Position numbers and translations under genes: made by a program
Shown: one piece after another, positions 1 to 6,783 of the stretch
Numbering within the stretch: position 1 is the first letter of the stretch
How the letters are laid out: each line of letters begins with the position of its first letter
The notes under the pieces: model-generated
The model's input: the letters and a program-made list of their open reading frames with translations, nothing else
Told to the model about the DNA's origin: nothing
The model's database searches: none
Assembly (NCBI GenBank): GCA_934229275.1
Contig: CAKQDN010000024.1
Location: forward strand, 1 to 28,891
From: an uncultured Clostridia bacterium
Lineage (GTDB): Bacteria; Bacillota; Clostridia; Christensenellales; Pumilibacteraceae
Reading direction: 5' to 3'
Length of the DNA stretch: 28,891 nucleotides

Positions 1-75
1 TGGTGACCCCAACGGGATTCGAACCCATGATACCACCGTGAAAGGGTGGTGTCTTAACCGCTTGACCATGGGGCC
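1..75 (-). tRNA. tRNA-Glu (anticodon TTC)
   Basis: Read on the minus strand, this has a 7-bp acceptor stem (GGCCCCA paired with TGGGGTC), a T-arm GGTTCGAATCC and an anticodon loop CTTTCAC giving anticodon TTC. The terminal CCA is encoded at 1-3. It follows the tRNA-Met gene with a 14-nt gap and probably shares its transcript. The gene touches the window edge but looks complete. Confidence 0.96.
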
Positions 76-89
76 ACAGGCTGCGATGT

Positions 90-166
90 TGGTGGCTGCG
101 GACGGATTCGAACCATCGACCTGTCGGGTATGAACCGAATGCTCTAGCCAGCTGAGCTACGCAGCC
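90..166 (-). tRNA. tRNA-Met (anticodon CAT, elongator type)
   Basis: Minus-strand cloverleaf with acceptor stem GGCTGCG/CGCAGCC, D-arm containing AGCTCAGCTGGCTAGAGC, anticodon loop TTCATAC (CAT) and T-arm GGTTCGAATCC. CCA is encoded at 90-92. The TTCGGTTCATACCCGA anticodon arm matches elongator tRNA-Met of Firmicutes rather than initiator tRNA, which would show three G:C pairs in the anticodon stem. A CAT-anticodon tRNA-Ile2 cannot be excluded by eye. Confidence 0.93.
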
Positions 167-186
167 ATTTGTCAATCAGCCTAAAT

Positions 187-215
187 ATAATACCATAAAC
201 GACGACAAAAAGCAA
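187..215 (-). promoter_or_regulatory. Promoter of the tRNA-Met/tRNA-Glu pair
   Basis: On the minus strand TTGCTT (-35, 210-215) and TATTAT (-10, 187-192) are separated by 17 bp. Transcription would start about 10-15 nt before the tRNA-Met 5' end. From 216 to the terminator at 366 I see no gene. Confidence 0.6.
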
Positions 216-365
216 CCGTTTTAGCGCGGTTTTTCAAAAAAATCCAAAAAATTTTTTGGAAGCGGCATGTGTTCGCGGACATAAGCGATTAAAACGAGAG
301 TAAAAAGGCGTCTAAGTAGGCTAAATCAACCCTTAAACGATTGGAGCGAGCCGCATTTACGCTGC

Positions 366-399
366 AAAAAAACGCAGGGCGAGCGTTTGTCGTCCTGCG
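366..399 (-). terminator. Rho-independent terminator of the AKR/ECF/DUF1893 run
   Basis: On the minus strand CGCAGG and CCTGCG (394-399 and 373-378) can pair and are followed by seven T residues (366-372). It lies 24 nt beyond the stop codon of the DUF1893 gene and is the first terminator after the aldo/keto reductase start. Confidence 0.75.
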
Positions 400-423
400 A
401 AAAATCTGATGTTTTTAACGGAT

Positions 424-843
424 TCAGAGTGATTTTTGCATCAATTCGGCAAGTTTTTGCCTGATTGCGACAAGCGCGGCGGAGGGATCGTCGATATTTT
501 GCACAGTTTTTTCCATCGGGCAGACGTCGGTGCCGTCGCGATTCATGATTTTTTCGGCGATAACGTCGTACGAGCAGGCGATTCCGTGCGATTTCAGCAC
601 TTTAAGCCCCGCTTCCGACACGCATTTTGCGAAAACGCAAGTAATTCCGGCACCCGTCATAAGCAGAGCCGCGGCTTTTCCGACCACGAGATCGGCAGCC
701 GAAAATCCCGAAAGATTGCCGCTTTCGACCGCTTTGACGAGCGGAGAAATGCCCTTGCCGTCGAACAATTTAACTTCGTCGCCGCGAACAAGCGCAAGCG
801 AGTGACCGCTAAGCGCGCTTTTAGCCTTTTCGAGATCGGTCAT
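424..843 (-). CDS. DUF1893 domain protein
   Basis: 139 residues, recognised as the DUF1893 family from the conserved GFSAADLVVGKAAALL segment (about residues 46-61), a C-terminal VCPMEKTVQNIDDP segment and full family length. The protein is small and soluble with no signal peptide. Conserved cysteines (about 69, 74, 85 and 108) are a family hallmark, but no biochemical role is established that I know of. Its start overlaps the stop of the upstream ECF gene by ATGA, so the two are probably translationally coupled. The coupling with an S component suggests a role in the same transport or salvage process, but that is inference. A terminator follows at 366-399. Confidence 0.88.
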   Translation of the reverse strand: MTDLEKAKSALSGHSLALVRGDEVKLFDGKGISPLVKAVESGNLSGFSAADLVVGKAAALLMTGAGITCVFAKCVSEAGLKVLKSHGIACSYDVIAEKIMNRDGTDVCPMEKTVQNIDDPSAALVAIRQKLAELMQKSL

Positions 844-1421
844 CTGTCGCGCTCCCCTTTAATAAGCAGCGAGAAAAGCGCGATAAGAGCGGACGCCGCC
901 ACGAAATTCACGATAAGTCCGGGAATACCTGTAACGATCTGACCCCATATCACGGCAGGCGTGAAGGGCGTTACGCTTTGGAAAATCACGACCGACAGCA
1001 TGAAGAACGCTCTTCCGAGCACGAGCGCGGAGAACACGGCGAGCATGCCGAAAGCCGCGTTTTTATTTACGAGCGAGGAGGAACTGCCGGCAATTATCGC
1101 CATAACGACCAGTTCCGAAGCCATGAACGGCAGTCTTGCCGCGGCAGGCATGGGAGAGGAGAGCGCGCTCGTCAAAAGAAAACTTACGATGGGAGAGAGA
1201 AGCGCGGTAACCGCTCCCCATTTAACGCCCAGCACGCACGCTCCGACGATTACCGGCAGATACATAGGCAGCCATTTAACGCCGCCTGCCGCGCCTGAAG
1301 CGACGTGCAGCAGTTGCGGAAGCGCGACCGCGAGGGCGATCACGACCGCCGAAATCAGAGTTTTTACGGTTATGCGCGTTTTTACCGACGCGCCGCGGTT
1401 TGAAAGTATTGCGTCAATCAT
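840..1421 (-). CDS. ECF transporter S component (substrate unknown)
   Basis: 193 residues, almost entirely hydrophobic, with about six membrane segments. It has the length and pattern of energy-coupling-factor S components, with conserved small-residue helices such as WLPMYLPVIVGACVLG and a PMPAAARLPFM loop. S components bind a vitamin, nucleobase or other micronutrient in the membrane and use a shared EcfAAT module, which is not in this window. An AAAGAGGT ribosome site just upstream supports the start at 1421. The 48-nt gap to the upstream aldo/keto reductase contains no convincing promoter or terminator, so the gene may be transcribed with it. The substrate cannot be read from sequence alone. 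Confidence 0.85.
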   Translation of the reverse strand: MIDAILSNRGASVKTRITVKTLISAVVIALAVALPQLLHVASGAAGGVKWLPMYLPVIVGACVLGVKWGAVTALLSPIVSFLLTSALSSPMPAAARLPFMASELVVMAIIAGSSSSLVNKNAAFGMLAVFSALVLGRAFFMLSVVIFQSVTPFTPAVIWGQIVTGIPGLIVNFVAASALIALFSLLIKGERDR

Positions 1422-1469
1422 AATATATACCTCTTTTAAATAGAATAGCAGGCGAGTAAATCGCTGCGA

Positions 1470-2594
1470 TTACGCCTTTTGATTTTCGAACTGATCGGCA
1501 ACCGAAACGAGCAGTCTGCGGATGGGCAGATGCTGCGGACAGACTTTTTCGCACTTGCCGCACTTTATGCAGTCGGAAGCCTTGCCGCCTTTTACCGTGT
1601 AAACGTTGTTATAATAATAGTCGGCGCTTCGGTCTTTGTAAATCTGCTTGGCGTTCATGCAGGCGAACAGGTCCGGGATGAAGATGTGTTTGGGGCAACC
1701 GTCGGTGCAGTAGCGGCACGCGGTGCAGGGAATAAGGTGCTTGGAGTGAATGATTTCGCACACCTTTCCGACCGCGGCGCGCTCGCGTTCGTCAAGCGGC
1801 TTAAAGTCCTTCATGTACGAGAGATTGTCGCGCATCTGATCGGTATTGCTCATGCCGGACAAAACCATGAAAATGCCGTCGAAACCGGCTGCAAAACGAA
1901 CGGCGTAACTTGCGTAACTGCCCGAGTCAACTTCGTCCAGCACTTTTTTGGCTTCCTGCGGCAGATTTACGAGCGTTCCGCCCTTAACCGGCTCCATTAC
2001 GATGACCGGCTTACCGTGCTTGCGGCACACTTCGTAGCATTTGCGCGACTGCACGGCAGGGTCGTCCCAGTCGGCGTAGTTGAGTTGCAGTTGCACGACC
2101 TCGACGCCCTGGTAGGTGCCGAGTATATCTTCCAGAACGTCTGCGCTGTCGTGGAACGATAAACCGACGTGACGGATTTTGCCTTCCTTTTTAAGCGCGA
2201 AAGCGGTTTCGTACGCGTTGCATGCGCGGAACTTCTTAAAATTATCGCGGTTTTGCGCGTGCATCAGGTAAAAGTCGAAGTATTCGACGCCGCACGCCGC
2301 CAGTTGCGACTCGAAAAACGGTCGGATGTCCTCTTCTTTATTGAAAAAATTTGCGGTAAGTTTGTCGGTGAGAACGTACTCTTCGCGCGGATAACGGCTC
2401 GTCAGGCATTCTTTCAGAGCAAGTTCGCTCTTGCCGCCGAGATAGCCGTGAGCCGTGTCGAAATAATTGAATCCTTCGGCTATGAACTTGTCAACCATGC
2501 GCTTGGTCTGCTCGATGTCCACGTTTTCGCCGCTCATCGGAAGGCGCATACAGCCGAATCCGAAATTGCGCTTTGCTTTTTCAAAAAAACTCAT
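1470..2594 (-). CDS. Aldo/keto reductase with C-terminal two-[4Fe-4S] ferredoxin-type domain
   Basis: 374 residues. Residues 1-275 form an AKR barrel with the complete catalytic tetrad visible as D46, Y51, K78 and H112. Residues 285-355 carry two four-cysteine clusters (C290, C293, C296, C300 and C342, C345, C348, C352), each ending CP, typical of [4Fe-4S] binding. This iron-sulfur AKR class is common in anaerobic Firmicutes and probably reduces aldehydes or ketones; the exact substrate is unknown. An AAGGAG site supports the start. A promoter with a 19-bp spacer and a MerR-type palindrome lies upstream, and a MerR gene is divergent. This suggests induction by an electrophile such as an aldehyde or quinone. 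ECF and DUF1893 genes follow on the same strand. Confidence 0.93.
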   Translation of the reverse strand: MSFFEKAKRNFGFGCMRLPMSGENVDIEQTKRMVDKFIAEGFNYFDTAHGYLGGKSELALKECLTSRYPREEYVLTDKLTANFFNKEEDIRPFFESQLAACGVEYFDFYLMHAQNRDNFKKFRACNAYETAFALKKEGKIRHVGLSFHDSADVLEDILGTYQGVEVVQLQLNYADWDDPAVQSRKCYEVCRKHGKPVIVMEPVKGGTLVNLPQEAKKVLDEVDSGSYASYAVRFAAGFDGIFMVLSGMSNTDQMRDNLSYMKDFKPLDERERAAVGKVCEIIHSKHLIPCTACRYCTDGCPKHIFIPDLFACMNAKQIYKDRSADYYYNNVYTVKGGKASDCIKCGKCEKVCPQHLPIRRLLVSVADQFENQKA

Positions 2595-2682
2595 ATAAAC
2601 TCTCCTTTTTGAGTATTGAACTTCCGTCGTAAGCGCAGACTGCCCGGGTTTTCGAAATTCCGCATAAAAATCGGTTCAGCGG

Positions 2683-2711
2683 TTGACTTTTTCGGCGCGA
2701 GGCGGTATAAT
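2683..2711 (+). promoter_or_regulatory. Sigma-70 type promoter of the merR gene
   Basis: TTGACT (2683-2688) and TATAAT (2706-2711) are separated by 17 bp. Predicted transcription from about 2718 runs through the 2739-2758 palindrome before reaching merR at 2809, so regulator bound there could limit its own synthesis. Confidence 0.75.
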
Positions 2712-2730
2712 TACATTGAAGTTCGGTTAA

Positions 2731-2761
2731 ATTGTACAACTTAAAGTTAACTTTAAGTCAA
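2731..2761 (-). promoter_or_regulatory. MerR-type promoter (19-bp spacer) of the aldo/keto reductase run
   Basis: On the minus strand TTGACT (2756-2761) and TACAAT (2731-2736) are separated by 19 bp, longer than the 17-bp optimum. The spacer contains almost all of a perfect palindrome. An overlong spacer with a dyad between -35 and -10 is the hallmark of MerR-family activated promoters, in which the bound regulator untwists the DNA. The leader to the ATG at 2594 is about 130 nt. Confidence 0.8.
2739..2758. promoter_or_regulatory. MerR-family operator, CTTAAAG-N4-CTTTAAG
   Basis: A perfect 20-bp palindrome, ACTTAAAG-TTAA-CTTTAAGT. From memory, the inner motif matches the site described for the AdhR/NmlR branch of MerR regulators, which respond to aldehydes and related electrophiles. 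It lies between the -35 and -10 of the minus-strand promoter and downstream of the merR promoter. Confidence 0.8.
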
Positions 2762-2808
2762 GCGAATCAAGCAGATTTTTAAAATTTTTTTGCACGGAGA
2801 AAAATCAT

Positions 2809-3255
2809 ATGTTGTATACGATAGGCGAAATAGCGAAAATATCGGGCTTGCGCCCCTCGACGCTGCGTTATTACGATAAAGAAGGGCTGTTCCCTGCAAT
2901 CGAGCGCACGAGCGGCGGCATACGCATGTTCCGCGACTCCGACGTCGAGTGGCTGCACGTTATAGAGTGCCTTAAAAAGACCGGCATGACCGTGCAGGAA
3001 ATAAGAACGTTCGTCGGCTGGGTGAAGGAGGGCGATTCCACGATAACCGAGCGTAAAGAATTTATCGAGCGGCAACGAAAAATCATCACCGAGCAAATGG
3101 AAAAACTCAAAGAAACGCTCGATACGCTCGACTATAAATGCTGGTACTATTCGGTTGCGGAAAAAGCCGGCACCTGCGACGTGCATAAAACGCTCCCCGA
3201 CAGCGAGATTCCCGAAAGAATTCTCGAAATAAGAAAGCGATTGAAAAAGAACTGA
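2809..3255 (+). CDS. MerR-family transcriptional regulator (AdhR/NmlR-like)
   Basis: 148 residues. Residues 2-70 are the MerR winged helix-turn-helix (YTIGEIAKISGLRPSTLRYY then the RMFRDSDVEWL wing). A long helix around 85-115 would form the antiparallel coiled-coil dimer. The C-terminal segment (KCWYYSVAEKAGTCDVHK) resembles the AdhR/NmlR branch rather than metal sensors, since it lacks the paired metal-binding cysteines. It is divergent from the aldo/keto reductase and the shared 214-bp gap carries the matching operator. It probably activates the reductase run under aldehyde or thiol stress and also limits its own expression. The inducer is inference. Confidence 0.9.
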   Translation: MLYTIGEIAKISGLRPSTLRYYDKEGLFPAIERTSGGIRMFRDSDVEWLHVIECLKKTGMTVQEIRTFVGWVKEGDSTITERKEFIERQRKIITEQMEKLKETLDTLDYKCWYYSVAEKAGTCDVHKTLPDSEIPERILEIRKRLKKN

Positions 3256-3283
3256 TTAAAATCGGTGGATACATTTGCCGAAG

Positions 3284-3310
3284 CGACGGAACGCATTCCG
3301 TCGTTTTTTT
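3284..3310 (+). terminator. Rho-independent terminator of merR
   Basis: An 8-bp stem, CGACGGAA paired with TTCCGTCG around a CGCA loop, is followed by seven T residues. It begins 29 nt after the merR stop codon. Confidence 0.88.
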
Positions 3311-3366
3311 ATTTTCCGTAGTGACAATTTTTGACACAAATTATTTTACAAAAAGGTGAAAAAAAT

Positions 3367-3393
3367 GTTCATCGAATAATCTATTCGGTGAAC
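3367..3393. promoter_or_regulatory. 27-bp palindromic site, upstream copy
   Basis: Arms GTTCATCGAATA and TATTCGGTGAAC flank a 3-nt centre (ATC), giving a nearly perfect dyad. It lies about 70 bp upstream of the -35 at 3462. The inverted complement recurs at 3506-3532 with one difference. The length and symmetry suit a dimeric DNA-binding protein. No regulator gene is adjacent. The 3256-3585 gap holds the merR terminator, these two sites and a promoter, but no gene. Confidence 0.65.
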
Positions 3394-3461
3394 AAATCGA
3401 TTTATTGTGGTACTTTCAAAGCATATTTTTAATAAATTTTTTAAATACAGCATAAATTCAG

Positions 3462-3491
3462 TTGACAAGAAAGTCGTATTTGTGCTATTAT
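3462..3491 (+). promoter_or_regulatory. Promoter of the SipW-type beta-helix protein gene
   Basis: TTGACA (3462-3467) and TATTAT (3486-3491) are separated by 18 bp. The predicted start near 3498 leaves a leader of about 88 nt that includes the downstream palindrome, with a GAGGAG ribosome site just ahead of the ATG at 3586. Confidence 0.7.
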
Positions 3492-3505
3492 ACTGTATGA
3501 AGCGT

Positions 3506-3532
3506 GTTCACCGAATAGATTATTCCATGAAC
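3506..3532. promoter_or_regulatory. 27-bp palindromic site, downstream copy
   Basis: Arms GTTCACCGAATA and TATTCCATGAAC flank GAT. It is the inverted complement of the 3367-3393 site except at one position. It starts about 10 nt into the predicted transcript, where a bound protein would block transcription. In RNA it could also fold as a 12-bp hairpin. Centre-to-centre distance to the other copy is 139 bp, close to 13 helical turns, so looping around the promoter is possible. A further partial half-site (TTTCGGTGCAC) follows at 3541-3551. Confidence 0.65.
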
Positions 3533-3585
3533 AATAATTATTTCGGTGCACGTTCGAAAATAAATAAGAGGAGTAGTAAAAAGAA

Positions 3586-5073
3586 ATGAGGAAATTCTTC
3601 AAAAGCAAGACTTTTCTGGGCGCCGTAATGAGTATCGCTCTTTGCTGCAGCCTGATTGCCGGCGCAACGTTCGCAATCTTTACGAGCGAAGCCGCAGTCA
3701 ACATCGCGGTAACGACCGGTAAAGTCAACGTAACGGCACAGGTTACGAAGTTTTCGCTGTATTCGCCCGCGTCTCTCAATGCGGACGGAACGGTGAAAGA
3801 CGAAGCGAACGCCGCAACCGAAGGAACGTTCAAAAACGGGGGAACGGCGTCGATGCACGACGGCAAACTGGTTGTGGCAAAAATGGCACCGGGAGATAAA
3901 GTTACTGCGGAATTAACCGTTAAAAACAACAGTAACGTGTCTGTTTTGTATCGCTACGGTTATACTCTGCTCTCGGGTGACGGTACCGCGTACGACGCGG
4001 ACGCTCTCATTCTGTTCGAAGGACTTAAGTTCGATTTCGACGGCAAAACCGCAAAAACCGTCACGGACGACGAAGCGAGCGTTACGGTGGCTTATAAAAC
4101 CGTTTATGCGGAACTGCCCGAAAGCAAGAAGATAAGCGTTGTCGTCGAATTGCCCGGAACCGCAGGAAATAAATATCAGAATCTTTCGCTGACTATCGGT
4201 TTCGCGGTCGAAGCCGTTCAGGCTAATATCGACACGACCAACGTCACCGAAATAAACGACACCGTGCATTTCACCGAAAAAGACGCGCTCGGCGATGTTA
4301 CAGAAGGCGAAACGATCTTTATAACCGGCAACAACACCAAAATAAACAAAGATACGGTTATCGGCAATTCCGCTACCGTCGCCGGCGCAGGAATCGATAA
4401 AACCACCGTTAGTGCCGACAAGATGAACGTTGATAAAAATAACATTACCATCAAGGATATGACCATTAAAGGTAGCGGCTCGGCTGGCACCGGCGGAACG
4501 CTTAACGTAAACGGAAACAACACCACTATCGAAAACGTAGATTACCAAGGCGACGGAAACATTGCAATCACCGTATCTACGAAAGCAGAAAACCCCGGCA
4601 CGATATTCAGAGGAACCAGGATTACCAACGCTTTCCGCGGTATTCAGTTCTGGAGCCTTTCCGGCAATTCGATTATAGATGATTGCGTTCTCGATGTTGC
4701 CGGCTATACGTTCAATATCGACTCGGTAGTTGCCGGCTCGACGCTCACCGTTAAAAATTCCACGCTTAACGGCTGGACTTCGTATACGAGCGGAATCAAA
4801 CTGGTTACTTTCGAAAATTGTAAACTCGGTTTGAACGCATATGCATATCTCCGTCCGTATTCCGAAACCGTGATTAAAGATTGCGAGTTCACTTATGCAG
4901 GTTATCAACTCAATGCAGGCGGAAGCGATGCTTATACGATTACCATCACCAACTGCACTAAAAACGGAGTTAAAATCACTGCCGAAAACGTTAAAACTCT
5001 TTTGCTCGATACGGACGATTGGAACACTAACGTAACGCTTATCGTCAACGGAGTTACCGTAAACTGGAACTGA
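3586..5073 (+). CDS. Exported protein with SipW/TasA-type N-terminus and parallel beta-helix domain
   Basis: 495 residues. The N-terminus has basic residues, a hydrophobic core and then AGATFAIFTSEAAVNIAVTTGKV (in part about 26-45). This is the pattern of SipW-processed signal peptides of TasA/CalY-type matrix proteins. Residues about 45-215 resemble the TasA-like beta-sandwich with the motif MAPGDKVTAELTVKNNSNV. From about 220 to the end, short repeats such as NNITIKDMTIKG, NNTTIENVDYQG and STLTVKNSTLNG indicate a right-handed beta-helix. No sorting signal is visible at the C-terminus, and no SipW peptidase gene is nearby. It is probably a secreted matrix or surface protein; a carbohydrate-binding or lyase activity cannot be shown. 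The gene stands alone between its own promoter and terminator. Confidence 0.82.
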   Translation: MRKFFKSKTFLGAVMSIALCCSLIAGATFAIFTSEAAVNIAVTTGKVNVTAQVTKFSLYSPASLNADGTVKDEANAATEGTFKNGGTASMHDGKLVVAKMAPGDKVTAELTVKNNSNVSVLYRYGYTLLSGDGTAYDADALILFEGLKFDFDGKTAKTVTDDEASVTVAYKTVYAELPESKKISVVVELPGTAGNKYQNLSLTIGFAVEAVQANIDTTNVTEINDTVHFTEKDALGDVTEGETIFITGNNTKINKDTVIGNSATVAGAGIDKTTVSADKMNVDKNNITIKDMTIKGSGSAGTGGTLNVNGNNTTIENVDYQGDGNIAITVSTKAENPGTIFRGTRITNAFRGIQFWSLSGNSIIDDCVLDVAGYTFNIDSVVAGSTLTVKNSTLNGWTSYTSGIKLVTFENCKLGLNAYAYLRPYSETVIKDCEFTYAGYQLNAGGSDAYTITITNCTKNGVKITAENVKTLLLDTDDWNTNVTLIVNGVTVNWN

Positions 5074-5103
5074 CGGATTGTAACCGATTTATAACACACG
5101 CCA

Positions 5104-5139
5104 AAAAACGGAAGTATGGTTTTTCATGCTTCCGTTTTT
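5104..5139. terminator. Bidirectional terminator between the beta-helix and thioesterase genes
   Basis: A long stem, AAAAACGGAAGTATG (5104-5118) paired with CATGCTTCCGTTTTT (5125-5139), has runs of A and T on both sides, so it can serve both converging genes. The 3' flank TTTTTGCTATGTTCCGA is shared with the terminator at 23762-23791. Confidence 0.88.
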
Positions 5140-5223
5140 GCTATGTTCCGATTTGATTTTGCCGCAATTTTCGCGTTTCGTAAATCGATTTTTTACCTGT
5201 TCCCCGATTTTTTTCGTCGCCGA

Positions 5224-5970
5224 CTAATTCTTTTCTTCGATTGTAACGGCTGCGGAAAAAACGGAGCGGTCGGGCGTTTTTCCGATAAAAAACAGCGTGT
5301 TTTGCTCGATAGCCGAGTAAACGCTCATCGTTTCGCCTTCGCGGCACTCGTGCAGATAGTCGATTTCCACGTCGCGGAGAGTCACGCTCTCCCAAAAAGA
5401 AGAGGGATAGCAGTCGAATATGAAGTTGACGTACTTCGCGTTGTTGATATGGTGATTAAAGTCGAGGTCGGAGTACTTTGCCTTCCTCGAAAATTTAAGG
5501 TCGGCGTCGGTAAAAACGGGCGGTTTCGCGCTCGGAGAAGAGCAAAAAACGCGCTCGGTTTTGTATTCCATATCCTTCGGGTAGCAAGCGAGCGAGGAGA
5601 TTTTGCGAGGCTTTCTCGAGTCGCCGTCCAGAACGCACCATTCGGTCTTGCCGCTAATCAGCAGATTGCCATTTTCGTCCTTAATATAATTCTGACGCTC
5701 GCAGCGCAGAACGGATGGAGCAAGCGGATATGTTCCGACGATTATTTTCTCTTGCCATATGGGAGCCTTATAAAAATGCAGAAAATTGCGCGTTATAACC
5801 CAGAACGAGTTATCGACTTTCCGCATTGTGGGCGCGTCGACGTGCATTTCGTCCGTGTGCATGGTTTCGGCGTCCTCTATGAGTTCGAACGCGCCTATAA
5901 CCGAAAGCGAAAACGTCGTATCGGTTTTCGAGGCGTCTACACGGCTCTCCGTTTCGAAATAATTTTTCAT
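5224..5970 (-). CDS. Acyl-ACP thioesterase
   Basis: 248 residues, the usual length of bacterial FatA/FatB-type acyl-ACP thioesterases with a double hot-dog fold. The first half has WVITRNFLHFYKAPIWQE; the second has the signature SDLDFNHHINNAKYV (168-181), which holds the conserved Asn/His active-site residues. The enzyme releases free fatty acids from acyl carrier protein and so sets chain length or removes excess acyl-ACP. I start at 5970 because AAGGAGA lies just upstream. An in-frame extension to 6312 would cover the promoter and operators, so it is rejected. A TetR gene is divergent, with two matching dyads between them. Confidence 0.92.
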   Translation of the reverse strand: MKNYFETESRVDASKTDTTFSLSVIGAFELIEDAETMHTDEMHVDAPTMRKVDNSFWVITRNFLHFYKAPIWQEKIIVGTYPLAPSVLRCERQNYIKDENGNLLISGKTEWCVLDGDSRKPRKISSLACYPKDMEYKTERVFCSSPSAKPPVFTDADLKFSRKAKYSDLDFNHHINNAKYVNFIFDCYPSSFWESVTLRDVEIDYLHECREGETMSVYSAIEQNTLFFIGKTPDRSVFSAAVTIEEKN

Positions 5971-5987
5971 ATATCGCTCTCCTTTTC

Positions 5988-6017
5988 TTGACAAACGGTA
6001 CAGTTGTATAATATAAT
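5988..6017 (+). promoter_or_regulatory. Promoter of the tetR gene
   Basis: TTGACA (5988-5993) and TATAAT (6012-6017) are separated by 18 bp. The -10 lies inside the first operator-like dyad, so bound regulator would exclude polymerase. Confidence 0.65.
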
Positions 6018-6021
6018 ACAA
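6004..6021. promoter_or_regulatory. TetR operator-like dyad 1, TTGTAT-N6-ATACAA
   Basis: Perfect 6-bp arms around AATATA. It is nested in a larger dyad, ACAAACGG (5991-5998) and CCGTTTGT (6028-6035), with practically the same centre. Its position over the tetR -10 suggests autorepression. Confidence 0.7.
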
Positions 6022-6031
6022 ATATCGCCGT

Positions 6032-6049
6032 TTGTATATTATAATACAT
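6032..6049. promoter_or_regulatory. TetR operator-like dyad 2, TTGTAT-N6-ATACAT
   Basis: The same arms as dyad 1, with one end mismatch and centre ATTATA. The centres are 28 bp apart. It lies upstream of the thioesterase on its strand, so it may control that gene, although I could not resolve a clear thioesterase promoter in this AT-rich stretch. Confidence 0.65.
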
Positions 6050-6052
6050 CGT

Positions 6053-6116
6053 GACAAAAAAGTCCAGCAATTTATGGCAAAAAAGTTCGGCAAATAGAGA
6101 CAAAAGAGTCTGTCGC
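6053..6116. repeat. Three degenerate direct repeats, 23-bp period
   Basis: Units GACAAAAAAGTCCAGCAA (6053-6070), GGCAAAAAAGTTCGGCAA (6076-6093) and GACAAAAGAGTCTGTCGC (6099-6116) are evenly spaced by 23 bp in the tetR leader. The first and third contain the small dyad GAC-N6-GTC. The first codons of tetR (GACAAAAGAGTA, 6175-6186) repeat the theme. Confidence 0.55.
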
Positions 6117-6171
6117 TTTTATGAATACCGAACGGCAATTTTTCGAAGTACCGAGGTGAAAAACGAGAATT

Positions 6172-6735
6172 ATGGACAAAAGAGTACAAAAAACCCGTCA
6201 TCTCATCAAAACGACGGTAGCGAAAATGCTTAAAACCAAAAGCCTTGACCGGCTCAGCGTTTCGGATATAGCCGCTCAGTCGCTCATCCAGCGCGCAACT
6301 TTTTACAATCATTACGGCTCGGTGTACGACGTCGTAACGGACATACGAAACGACATAACCGCCTACGCCGCGGTAAAGTTCGAGGATATCGATTTCTCGG
6401 CGATCAGGAGTTCGGTTAAGCCTATGCTGTCGCGAATAGCCGCCGTCGTGCGCGCTCTGCCGCCCGAATACCGCGATCTGCTGCTGTGCGAAAACGAGAA
6501 CGTTTTAAAAGACGTTCGCAAGTGGTTTATAGACAACACCGTGGCAAAAATCGAGCAAAATCAGCGAAAACTCAACGAATACGAGCGCTATTCCGCCGAA
6601 ATGTTTATAAACGGCTTAATCGACGCTTTTTACAAGTGGAGAAGTACGCGCGGCGAAAAACCCGACTACTACGAATTCGTGTGCTATGCCGCTCGCGTTG
6701 CCGAGTTCGGCTGCATTTTTGTAGGTATCGAATAA
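6172..6735 (+). CDS. TetR/AcrR-family transcriptional regulator
   Basis: 187 residues. Residues 1-55 hold the TetR helix-turn-helix: KTRHLIKTTVAKML is helix 1 and SVSDIAAQSLIQRATFYNHYGS is the recognition unit, in which the TFYNHYGS end is typical. The remaining helical part (about 60-187) is the ligand-binding and dimer domain, which resembles the small Clostridia TetR regulators. It is divergent from an acyl-ACP thioesterase and two matching dyads lie between, so it probably senses an acyl thioester or fatty acid and represses both genes. The ribosome site is weak (GAGGTG, 15 nt upstream). The start is chosen because it gives a normal TetR N-terminus. Confidence 0.9.
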   Translation: MDKRVQKTRHLIKTTVAKMLKTKSLDRLSVSDIAAQSLIQRATFYNHYGSVYDVVTDIRNDITAYAAVKFEDIDFSAIRSSVKPMLSRIAAVVRALPPEYRDLLLCENENVLKDVRKWFIDNTVAKIEQNQRKLNEYERYSAEMFINGLIDAFYKWRSTRGEKPDYYEFVCYAARVAEFGCIFVGIE

Positions 6736-6783
6736 TCTATATTCCTGTCGAATAATTATAACGAGGAAATAGCACGCAATCGC

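Noticed and set aside
3497..3589. Possible leader peptide ending in an ATGA overlap with the beta-helix gene
   Set aside because: Neither ATG (3497 or 3527) has a ribosome site, and the first is at the predicted transcript start. The overlap is probably coincidental.
3913..4908. Long minus-strand open frame opposite the beta-helix gene
   Set aside because: It lies fully opposite a gene with a promoter, ribosome site, signal peptide and terminator. Its translation has no recognisable domain and no ribosome site.
5116..5991. Plus-strand 291-codon frame over the thioesterase
   Set aside because: It starts inside the bidirectional terminator and is antisense to a thioesterase with intact family motifs.
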